Assembly: GCA_001769505.1 (NCBI GenBank) | Contig: MEOF01000043.1 | Coordinates: forward strand, 50,057-114,056 | Reading direction: 5' to 3' | Length of the DNA: 64,000 nucleotides | Source of the DNA: Bacteroidetes bacterium GWF2_33_38 | GTDB lineage: Bacteria; Bacteroidota; Bacteroidia; Bacteroidales; GWF2-33-38 | Shown here: piece by piece, positions 29,902 through 36,707 of the stretch | How positions within the stretch are numbered: the first letter of the stretch is position 1 | Layout of the letters: the number at the start of each line of letters is the position of its first letter | Notes under the pieces: model-generated | Told to the model about the DNA's origin: nothing | The model's input: only the letters and a program-made list of their open reading frames with translations | Databases searched by the model: none | Position numbers and translations under genes: made by a program

Positions 29902-30086
29902 AGCTGTGTAATTTTCAATATGTTCCGCAAACTTATGAAATATTAATACTGCCAGTCAAGAGGATTTATAGTTTTTTTTGAACAAGAGGTTGTTTATTAA
30001 ATTGGAAGATTATGAATTTTCTTGTTGCCCATAAAAGCAAATTATTAAACAAAAATCTCAAAAGAACGTTTTTTCGGAATTTTAAA

Positions 30087-30449
30087 TTATCTCTTTGATA
30101 AAAGTTTAATATCAAATTTATACTCTGATATCATTCGCATAGCAATAAATATATCGTCGAAATTCGACTGTGCTGTTTTTACAAAAACGCCAAACTGATC
30201 GATTATACAAATAGAATAATCTCCTGCACTAAAAGCCCAACCTTTTAAAGGAGTCCAAGTCATCTCGGTAATTTCTTGTAATTTCTCGGCTTGTTTAGCA
30301 AATAATTTTGTGTTTCTGTAACACATTTTTGCAACATCAGCTGCTTTTTTTCTATCCATATCGCCTTTAAACATTAGCAATGAGCCATCAGTTGGAGAAA
30401 AAACTCCTGCGGCGATAACGCCTTTCATTTCGAAAAATTTGTCAAGCAT
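30087..30449 (-). CDS. DUF2173 (roadblock/LC7-like) protein
   Basis: The protein has 120 residues from the ATG at 30449; the longer in-frame start adds 16 hydrophobic residues with no family match. The start MLDKFFEMKGVIAAGVFSPTDG, the central YKGDM-like FKGDMDRKKAADVAKMC, the WTPLKGWAFSAGDYSICII strand and the final DIFIAM helix fit the DUF2173 family as I know it. The family is small and cytoplasmic, with no assigned reaction. It stands alone. Confidence 0.7.
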   Translation of the reverse strand: MLDKFFEMKGVIAAGVFSPTDGSLLMFKGDMDRKKAADVAKMCYRNTKLFAKQAEKLQEITEMTWTPLKGWAFSAGDYSICIIDQFGVFVKTAQSNFDDIFIAMRMISEYKFDIKLLSKR

Positions 30450-30766
30450 AGTTTTAGTTTTTATTACAAATATAATTATACACATATTTAAATGCAAATA
30501 TTTTTATTATCCTATTTCATTGTATATGAAAAATTTGATTCATCGGTGTTCGTTAGCTCCAAACAAAAAGGCACCAATTACAATTCAGTATAAACGAATT
30601 TTTCGATGCTTAATTTTTGTCATTGAATTTGATACCAATTCTATTTCCATATGACACATCTGTGATTTTTTAGATTCCCTTTTTCAAGGGAATGTACCTC
30701 AAAAATTACCACATACCCGCAAAAGCGGGTATCTTATTTTTAAATTGTGTCGGTCACATTGAATCG
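30450..30766. other. Intergenic region with two perfect hairpins
   Basis: Two perfect eight-pair stems are present. ATTCCCTT-TTTC-AAGGGAAT is at 30674-30693. ATACCCGC-AAAA-GCGGGTAT is at 30713-30732, followed by a T-rich run, and looks like a plus-strand terminator. No plus-strand gene was found before them, so they may be remnants or belong to a dispersed hairpin family. No coding sequence is supported. Confidence 0.6.
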
Positions 30767-30892
30767 TAATCTATCTAACTCAAGCATAACCGACTGATAA
30801 TTAATTGATTGCAATCTTGTATTTTAGGCTTATTTACTGCTAAACAAAGTTAGAGGCTTATTTCTAATCTTTATACTATTGGCAATTGGTAT
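30767..30892 (+). repeat. 126-bp repeat, left copy (inverted partner at 35336)
   Basis: These 126 bases match the reverse complement of 35336-35461 with a single difference (C at 30785 against T). The copy starts TAATCTATCTAACTC, contains the palindrome GATTGCAATC and the repeated word GGCTTATTT, and ends GCAATTGGTAT. The six bases GAATCG lie directly on both sides (30761-30766 and 30893-30898), as a target-site duplication would. No coding capacity. Confidence 0.92.
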
Positions 30893-30949
30893 GAATCGGC
30901 AATACTGAGGTAAGAAAACGATGGAATTGCAAACAAGTAAAAAAAGATG

Positions 30950-30985
30950 CAAAAAAAGAGCCACTCCTCAAAAGGAGCAGCTCTT
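30950..30985 (-). terminator. Intrinsic terminator of the 1096-residue T9SS protein gene
   Basis: On the minus strand the sequence reads AAGAGC-T-GCTCCT, TTTG, AGGAG-T-GGCTCTT and then a T run, 22 bases after the gene's stop. This is a long stem with one mismatched position and a clear T tract. Confidence 0.9.
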
Positions 30986-31006
30986 CTAATAAAAACTAAC
31001 GAGTAA

Positions 31007-34000
31007 TTATTTTTTAATTACTTTAAAGGTCTTAACTATTGAATCTTCAGTATATAAAGACACAAAATAAACGCCTTCGCCTAAGTTACTAAAATCAACT
31101 TCAAGGTTTGAATTTAACTTGCTGTAATTTTTAACAGTTTGTCCTAAAACATTCGAAACTGTAATTTTATTAAAATCAGCAACATTATCAATATGTAATG
31201 TACTATTAACTGGGTTTGGATAAACACTTACGTTTTCAATAGCAACTTCGTCAACTGCTAAATAAATAACTTCGCTGATGTTTCTAGGAAGAATGGCATA
31301 TTCGCTATAGCTATAATAAACAACTCCTGAAATATCGTACCATGCACCTAAATCAATTGTAATGCTACTAAATGCTCCTGATGGTAATAATAAATCGTCA
31401 ACATTCGTTGAATCAGTTGAATTTTTTGTTACTTTCCATTCTCCATAAGTATTAACAAGTACTGAACAAACAACATCTTCAACTTTAACAAATGTACTTT
31501 CGTATGCTTCTGAATTAACTTGGGCTAATGTAACCGTATTTGTATAAACAGTTTTGTCAGGTTGAGTTAATTTAGATGAAGTAACTGTGTTAATAATCGT
31601 AAAGTTATAATCTTCTGTTACTTTACCGGTAACATAAACGCTGTCGCCAATTGCAAATAAATTTGGAGATTCAACATAAATCCCTGTAAATTCGCCAGTT
31701 CCACTTTGTAAGAAATATCCCATATCTAATCCGCTTGAAGAGTTGTAATCTTTAACAGCACAAACTGTTCCAGTTGTAGTAACAACTTGATTGTTTAATG
31801 GTGAGTTTCCAGTAGAATTTTGAATTGCAAAAATAGTTGTAATAGTTTGTTTTGTAACAGTTACAGTCCAAATGGTAGTTGAGCCATCTTGAGCGGTAAC
31901 GGTATAAGTTACAGGACTTGTAAAATCTCTTGCTGTTCCGCTTGCAGGATTAATAGTAGCACCAGCAGAAAGAGTGATTGTAGGAGTTAAATTAGTTAAA
32001 TTAACATCGGCAAAAACGCCAACTGCAACTGTTGAGTCTGTCGCATTAACAACTTCGTCAGCAGCTTGAACGTCGATAGCAAAATCGAAAGATACAATAT
32101 TGGCTTCCGAATTTTGAGTCGAAGATACGTTAACAGAAACTGTCCAAGTTTTTGTTGAGCCATCTTGAGCTGTTACAGTGTAAGTAACATCGTTTGTAAA
32201 ATTTTGAGCAACGCCAGAATTTGGAATAATGTCAGCTCCAGCAGAGATTCCAATTGTTGGAACTAATGCTGTTACATCTGTTCCTGCAAAAACCTCAATA
32301 GAAACCGTTGCAGCACCCGAAGTTATGGTCGCATCAGAAACTTGTTCAGCCAATACAAAACTAACAATTTCTGCCTCAGTGTTTAGTGCAGCTACTGTAA
32401 CATCGGCAACACTACGAGGTAATATTTTGAATAAACCATATCCAAAATGTCCAATACCTGTAACATCATATATAGAACCAACAGTAGGAGTAAATTCAAA
32501 AATATCATCATCTACGTTTAAGTCTCCTGTTCCATCGTTTACTGTAAAATCGTTGTAAGTAGTAGGAGCTGTTGTACATTCAGCAAATTGTGCTCTAATA
32601 AGAACTCCTTCGTAAGGTTCTTTTGCAAGATCTCCAGTAGAATGAACTGTTGCGGTTGGTAAAGTATTTCCAGATGAGTTAAGGGTATAATTTGTTACAC
32701 CTGTTAATTCAGTTAAACCATTATATTCCGAAACGGTTGCAGTAAGAGTAACCTCATCTCCAACTGTTGGAGTATTTGCACTACTATATACATAAACACC
32801 ATTCCATGCACCAACTGCATCTTGAATAAAATATCCTCTATATGTTCCACCAGCATAGTTATAATGTAATCCAGTTACAATACCTGTTACCGTAACAAGT
32901 TGACCGACTAGTGGAGAATCTCCAGCACTTGCAGTTGTATATTGAATATCATAAATTGTTGTTACAGGAATAACCTGATTAGATAAAGTAACATCTAATG
33001 AACCAGTTACACCTGAACCATCGTTAGCCGTTGCAACAACTGTTACAACACCATCAGTAGCAGCAGTTAATAATCCTGTCGAGCTAATTGTTGCTGTACC
33101 CGTTCCATTGGTAACCGACCATGTAAACGTAGCATCTGTTGCATCAACAGGCAATATTTCGGCACTCATTTGTAAAGTTCCGTGATACGTTGTAATAGTG
33201 TCAACTCCAGCAGCTCCTGTAACCGTAATACTTGATACTAAAACAGGAGGGTTTTGATTATTTAATGTGATTGTTTTTTCGCCATAAACTCCACTACCAT
33301 CGTCAGCAGTAGCTCTAGCAGTAACCGTTCCGTTTAAAACAGCAGTTAATAAACCTGTTTCGCTAATGTTTGCAAAACCAGTTCCTTCAATAACAGTCCA
33401 AGTTACAGTTGAAATATCTGCGTTAACTGGAAGAACCGATGCTGACATTTGTAATGTTCCTCCTGCGGTTGAAATAGTGGTAGAATCGTTTGCACTTGTA
33501 ACAGTAATGCTTGTTACAGGATTTGTAACACCAACTGGAGTTACATCTGCCCATGAAGTTCCAACTCTTAACTCGTCCATTTCAATAGATGGAGTTTCTG
33601 TTGAGCTATCTTGACGAATTAAAATTCGATTTACATTTGTTAAGTCTGTTCCTCCAGCATTTGTTGCTGTAATTGTAGCAGCAGGCTCGGATGCTCCAGG
33701 AGTAGGATTAACAAAAACCCTAACTACATCGTTTGCAGTACCCGTAACAAATTCGTAAGAAACGACAACCAATATGGTTGTATTTACTGCGTATGAGCTT
33801 GTTGACCAAGCAATATCTGTTGTTGCAGATGTTTTTGGACTAATTCCAATATCATAGCCAGCTCCATTTAATCTTGTCCAAACCGTAGCTCCAAAAGTTG
33901 TTGATGTTCCTTCGGTAAATGCTGTGAAATAACCTCCTGTAGCATTAAGAGAACCAAGTGCTGTTACATTCATTAAAAATGAATAATATACGGTTCCTGT

Positions 34001-34297
34001 TGTTTGTTGTGTGAACAATTTTGCTGCATCGATTCCCGCTCCATCAAAAGTAACTTTGTTTCCTGTTGATGTTGGTAAACCTGCATTCGAAAGATTTCCG
34101 CTAGCAATTAACAATGAATCGCCGGTATTTGAAACCGTCCAACCACTTTGCGAAGATAAAGACTGCCCAATTGTGTAATTAATTGGATCGTGATGTGGAA
34201 GTGTTGCTTGTCCCCAAGTACTAACATTCATCAGCATAAGTAGCATGAAAATGTTAAACCCGAGAAACATTTTTCTTGTTTGTGTAAAATTTCTCAT
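31007..34297 (-). CDS. Large secreted Big-2/OB-fold protein, T9SS type A cargo
   Basis: The protein has 1096 residues with a signal peptide (about 1-30, STWGQA). Domains in order: a lectin-like N-terminal module (30-255); two Big-2-type Ig-like repeats (about 260-440; SITVTSANDSTTISTAGGTL, VTSITVTGAAG); an OB-fold-like module (about 450-640; TVTGIVTGLHYNY, GYFIQDAVGAWNGVYVYS); two DUF5018-like repeats (about 640-820; YTVTAQDGSTKTWTV); a second OB-fold-like module (about 825-1000); and a type A sorting domain (VYPNPVNSTLHI, EGVYFVSLY). OB-fold modules of this kind often accompany secreted nucleases, but no nuclease motif is visible. It may be a binding or scaffold protein. It lies inside the segment bounded by the 126-bp inverted repeats. 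Confidence 0.85.
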   Translation of the reverse strand: MRNFTQTRKMFLGFNIFMLLMLMNVSTWGQATLPHHDPINYTIGQSLSSQSGWTVSNTGDSLLIASGNLSNAGLPTSTGNKVTFDGAGIDAAKLFTQQTTGTVYYSFLMNVTALGSLNATGGYFTAFTEGTSTTFGATVWTRLNGAGYDIGISPKTSATTDIAWSTSSYAVNTTILVVVSYEFVTGTANDVVRVFVNPTPGASEPAATITATNAGGTDLTNVNRILIRQDSSTETPSIEMDELRVGTSWADVTPVGVTNPVTSITVTSANDSTTISTAGGTLQMSASVLPVNADISTVTWTVIEGTGFANISETGLLTAVLNGTVTARATADDGSGVYGEKTITLNNQNPPVLVSSITVTGAAGVDTITTYHGTLQMSAEILPVDATDATFTWSVTNGTGTATISSTGLLTAATDGVVTVVATANDGSGVTGSLDVTLSNQVIPVTTIYDIQYTTASAGDSPLVGQLVTVTGIVTGLHYNYAGGTYRGYFIQDAVGAWNGVYVYSSANTPTVGDEVTLTATVSEYNGLTELTGVTNYTLNSSGNTLPTATVHSTGDLAKEPYEGVLIRAQFAECTTAPTTYNDFTVNDGTGDLNVDDDIFEFTPTVGSIYDVTGIGHFGYGLFKILPRSVADVTVAALNTEAEIVSFVLAEQVSDATITSGAATVSIEVFAGTDVTALVPTIGISAGADIIPNSGVAQNFTNDVTYTVTAQDGSTKTWTVSVNVSSTQNSEANIVSFDFAIDVQAADEVVNATDSTVAVGVFADVNLTNLTPTITLSAGATINPASGTARDFTSPVTYTVTAQDGSTTIWTVTVTKQTITTIFAIQNSTGNSPLNNQVVTTTGTVCAVKDYNSSSGLDMGYFLQSGTGEFTGIYVESPNLFAIGDSVYVTGKVTEDYNFTIINTVTSSKLTQPDKTVYTNTVTLAQVNSEAYESTFVKVEDVVCSVLVNTYGEWKVTKNSTDSTNVDDLLLPSGAFSSITIDLGAWYDISGVVYYSYSEYAILPRNISEVIYLAVDEVAIENVSVYPNPVNSTLHIDNVADFNKITVSNVLGQTVKNYSKLNSNLEVDFSNLGEGVYFVSLYTEDSIVKTFKVIKK

Positions 34298-34358
34298 AAT
34301 GTAATTTTTAGTTAAGTATAATTTTTATAGTGGATAAACTCCCTAAATTAATAATTTT

Positions 34359-34388
34359 CAAATATAATTATTTTTTGTGGTTTTCAAA
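34359..34388 (-). promoter_or_regulatory. Promoter of the 1096-residue T9SS protein gene
   Basis: On the minus strand, TTTG (34385-34388), 18 bases, then TATATTTG (34359-34366): both elements of the Bacteroidota promoter at the expected spacing. The predicted start is near 34352, giving a leader of about 55 bases. Confidence 0.7.
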
Positions 34389-34517
34389 CCAAAAGACGAA
34401 AGCTAAAATGTTATTTTTTTGTTAAATTCAGAATTTTTCGAATTGTTCAAAAGGAGTATTTTTTATAATTTCTACTTCAAAAATAAATGAATTTGTGCCA
34501 TTTGGCATTCATTTTTC

Positions 34518-34551
34518 ACCTTTCCAAAAGTTTTAAAACTTTTGGAAAGGT
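34518..34551. repeat. 34-base perfect palindrome
   Basis: The arm ACCTTTCCAAAAGTTTT is followed directly by its exact reverse complement, with no spacer. As RNA it would fold with a small loop; as DNA it could extrude a cruciform. It lies 230 bases upstream of the coiled-coil gene. Confidence 0.9.
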
Positions 34552-34591
34552 TTGGAAGAATGTCTGAGTTAGCTTATAATTTTTTTTTCAA

Positions 34592-34654
34592 GCAGAGTTT
34601 CAATTCCTTTGAACTCTGCGTTCAATTACGCAGTGTCCCTTGCAGGAGACACTG
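34592..34654 (+). ncRNA. Two adjacent hairpins, possible structured leader
   Basis: Hairpin 1 is 34592-34619 (GCAGAGTT...AACTCTGC). Hairpin 2 is 34630-34654 (GCAGTGTC...GACACTGC, eight perfect pairs with a further CCT/AGG inside). Together they suggest a folded RNA upstream of the 34782 gene. I match it to no known riboswitch. Confidence 0.4.
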
Positions 34655-34756
34655 CTGGGAATGGAAAAATGTCCTTTATTACTTGAAAAAAGGAGTTTGA
34701 TTTGTTGCTGTAATATTATAAGGTTCAAAATCTCCTTCATATACGTATGAACTTCC

Positions 34757-34778
34757 AATAAAATTTAAAAATTTTATT
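34757..34778 (+). promoter_or_regulatory. Stem directly upstream of the coiled-coil gene start
   Basis: AATAAAATTT, two bases, AAATTTTATT forms ten pairs ending three bases before the ATG at 34782. It would cover the ribosome-binding region, though an all-A/T stem is weak at normal temperatures. Confidence 0.4.
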
Positions 34779-34781
34779 ATC

Positions 34782-35237
34782 ATGGAAACAAAAATCGAAA
34801 ACGCAAAGAAAAACGGTTCTGCAAGTAAAGAAGATGTTAAAAACATTTCTGTAAACGAGATTAAAGTCGTTAAGCCGGAACACGTAAACAAAGAAACGGT
34901 TAGTTCTGCAACTACCGAAGTTAAAACCAAGCAGAAACAATTTCTTGTTTCTCCTGTTGCTGAAATTAAACCTCAATTGACTTTAGAGCAAAAAATTGAG
35001 AAAGTAGAAAACCTTAAAACGCTAATCGAAAAGCGAGAAAAACTCGAAGCAAGTCGCAAAAAATTAGCTTCGTTTGTGGTTGGGGCAAATCAATTTTCTG
35101 AAAACATTGTGTTGACTGATGAAAGCGGAAATACTTTTAAAACGTCAAATTCGGAAGTTTTTGCAAAAGTAGTTGAAGCAATTAACGGAGCATTGGTTTC
35201 AAAAATCAGCGAAATCGAAAATCAAATCGAGTTCTAA
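34782..35237 (+). CDS. Small coiled-coil protein, unknown function
   Basis: The protein has 151 residues, highly charged, with no signal peptide or membrane segment. The N-terminal 65 residues are Lys/Glu/Val-rich and probably disordered. Residues about 68-95 (EQKIEKVENLKTLIEKREKL in part) form a coiled coil. The C-terminal part (SENIVLTDESGNTFKTSNSEVFAKVVEAI) has a beta-hairpin followed by a helix. I recall similar small proteins near mobile elements of Bacteroidota, but that memory is not proof. It has its own terminator and lies inside the segment bounded by the 126-bp inverted repeats. Confidence 0.7.
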   Translation: METKIENAKKNGSASKEDVKNISVNEIKVVKPEHVNKETVSSATTEVKTKQKQFLVSPVAEIKPQLTLEQKIEKVENLKTLIEKREKLEASRKKLASFVVGANQFSENIVLTDESGNTFKTSNSEVFAKVVEAINGALVSKISEIENQIEF

Positions 35238-35242
35238 TCATT

Positions 35243-35269
35243 AAAAGCGGGCTTGTCCCGCTTTTATTA
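35243..35269 (+). terminator. Intrinsic terminator of the coiled-coil gene
   Basis: AAAAGCGGG, CTTGT, CCCGCTTTT: nine perfect pairs and a T-rich end, five bases after the stop codon. Confidence 0.9.
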
Positions 35270-35335
35270 ATCTTTTGAATGTATGTTGTAACAAAAACTT
35301 GAAAAAACCGACTGTGCCTAAAAAGAATCGCATTT

Positions 35336-35461
35336 ATACCAATTGCCAATAGTATAAAGATTAGAAATAAGCCTCTAACTTTGTTTAGCAGTAAATAAGC
35401 CTAAAATACAAGATTGCAATCAATTAATTATCAGTCGGTTATACTTGAGTTAGATAGATTA
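35336..35461 (-). repeat. 126-bp repeat, right copy (inverted partner at 30767)
   Basis: This is the inverted partner of 30767-30892 with one mismatch. The pair encloses 4443 bases. No clear short direct repeat flanks this copy. GAATCG occurs at 35325-35330, five bases outside the boundary, in an orientation that does not make a simple target-site duplication. Confidence 0.92.
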
Positions 35462-35639
35462 TTTTTTCATGCTATATATTAGCTGAAAGTATTGCTGTAT
35501 CTATATGTTTGTACTATGGTATTCAAATTTACATCAAACGGTATTCAATGTAACATCAAAAAACAGATTCAATCTCTACTCATTTACACGTAGATAAAAA
35601 TTAGGCAATTACATAGATTCTATTTCTTGTTCAGGAGAG

Positions 35640-35647
35640 TAAATTTG
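35640..35647 (+). promoter_or_regulatory. Candidate -7 element of the porP-like gene
   Basis: TAAATTTG matches TAnnTTTG exactly and lies 16 bases before the ATG, implying a very short leader. No TTTG sits at the -33 position. The rest of 35462-35663 holds CACGTAG at 35587-35593 but no recognised gene. Confidence 0.4.
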
Positions 35648-35663
35648 AACAAAAGAAATTATT

Positions 35664-36695
35664 ATGCAAATTACAAAGTCAGATATCAAATACTTGATAT
35701 TATTCGTTTTGATAATATTATGCAAAAGCATTTTTTCGCAGGATAGTCATTTTAGCCAGCAATATATCTCGTTGATGAATGTTAATCCGGCTAACACAAG
35801 TAATTGTAATGCCGATTGGCAGATTACAAATATCTATCGCACACAGTGGAAAAACATAAGCGTTCCTTTTAAGACGTATTTTTTGCAAGGAGAAAAACAA
35901 TTTTATGTTTTTAACAAAAACTTTGGAGGTGGTTTTTTTCTTCTTCACGAAAATTCGGGAGTGTTGAAGTTTTCTACTACCCAAATCGTTTTAAGCGGAG
36001 CATATCACGAAAAAATAAATTTTAACAGCTTCCATTTTGGCTTTCAAATCGGATATCTTTCAAAAGCATTATCATTTGATGCTGTAACTCTTCCTGATCA
36101 ATATGATGTATATTCGGGATATTTTAATTCGCAATTAGAAAGTGGTGATTATTTTTCGAATGAAAACACTAACAATCTAGTATTAAATACCGGATTTATT
36201 TGGAAAAAAGAGTACGAAAATGTTAAACCATTGGTCGGTTTTGCGATTTATAATTTTAACAATCCGAGATATTCTTTGCTTGAAAGTAGCGATAATGTCG
36301 TTAATACAAGGAAAGTCATTCATACAGAAGTCGAAATAAACCTAACAAAATCGATTAGAACCATACCTATCATTATTTACAATAATCAAAGAAAAGCATC
36401 TGAAATTTTAATTGGGAACATGATAAAATTTAACTACAAACTTGGAGATGAATTAAAAGTAAATGATTTTTTTGCCGGACTATATTTTAGAACCGGCTTT
36501 GATAGAGTTTCCGATGCTATTATTCTTTCGGGTGGTTTCGAAATTCAAAACTTAACTCTTTCGTTAAGTTACGATTATACCGTTTCGTCAGTCAAGTATA
36601 TCAATAGCAATGCAGGGGCAATCGAAATTATGCTTCGATACAGAGGCATCTATACAAATCTTGATAAAAGTAAACGTAAATGTGTCCGATTTTAA
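35664..36695 (+). CDS. PorP/SprF-family T9SS outer-membrane protein
   Basis: The protein has 343 residues with a signal peptide (about 1-24, CKSIFSQ). The mature start DSHFSQQYISLMNVNPANTS is the PorP/SprF signature, followed by an outer-membrane beta-barrel pattern (WQITNIYRTQWKNISVPFKTY, GGGFFLLHENSG, FHFGFQIGYL). PorP/SprF paralogues assist surface delivery or anchoring of T9SS proteins, especially those with type B C-termini. Next door are a PorE-like protein and a large type B PKD protein, so this copy is probably the dedicated partner for that adhesin rather than the core PorP. Confidence 0.88.
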   Translation: MQITKSDIKYLILFVLIILCKSIFSQDSHFSQQYISLMNVNPANTSNCNADWQITNIYRTQWKNISVPFKTYFLQGEKQFYVFNKNFGGGFFLLHENSGVLKFSTTQIVLSGAYHEKINFNSFHFGFQIGYLSKALSFDAVTLPDQYDVYSGYFNSQLESGDYFSNENTNNLVLNTGFIWKKEYENVKPLVGFAIYNFNNPRYSLLESSDNVVNTRKVIHTEVEINLTKSIRTIPIIIYNNQRKASEILIGNMIKFNYKLGDELKVNDFFAGLYFRTGFDRVSDAIILSGGFEIQNLTLSLSYDYTVSSVKYINSNAGAIEIMLRYRGIYTNLDKSKRKCVRF

Positions 36696-36701
36696 AGGAG
36701 G
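36694..36701 (+). promoter_or_regulatory. Strong Shine-Dalgarno for the porE-like gene
   Basis: AAAGGAGG, an extended match to the 16S rRNA anti-Shine-Dalgarno, begins at the porP-like stop codon and ends six bases before the ATG at 36708. Bacteroidota rarely rely on such sites and the neighbouring genes lack one. Confidence 0.7.
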
Positions 36702-36707
36702 TAAATT

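Larger units (their letters stand above)
34298..34781. other. Divergent intergenic region rich in palindromes
   Basis: The region separates the large minus-strand T9SS gene from the small plus-strand coiled-coil gene. It contains the minus-strand promoter (34359-34388), a 34-base perfect palindrome (34518-34551), two adjacent hairpins (34592-34654) and a stem touching the next start codon (34757-34778). No coding sequence is supported. Confidence 0.6.

Noticed and set aside
34679..34976. Minus-strand frames opposite the coiled-coil gene
   Set aside because: They lie antisense to a gene with a good terminator and have low-complexity Phe/Ser composition typical of shadow frames.
35325..35330. 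GAATCG as a target-site duplication of the right 126-bp copy
   Set aside because: It is five bases outside the repeat and has no partner on the other side, so it does not support a second duplication.
30767..35461. Transposon or integron with its own recombinase
   Set aside because: Neither gene inside the segment resembles a transposase, integrase or invertase, and the repeats lack obvious transposase-type ends.
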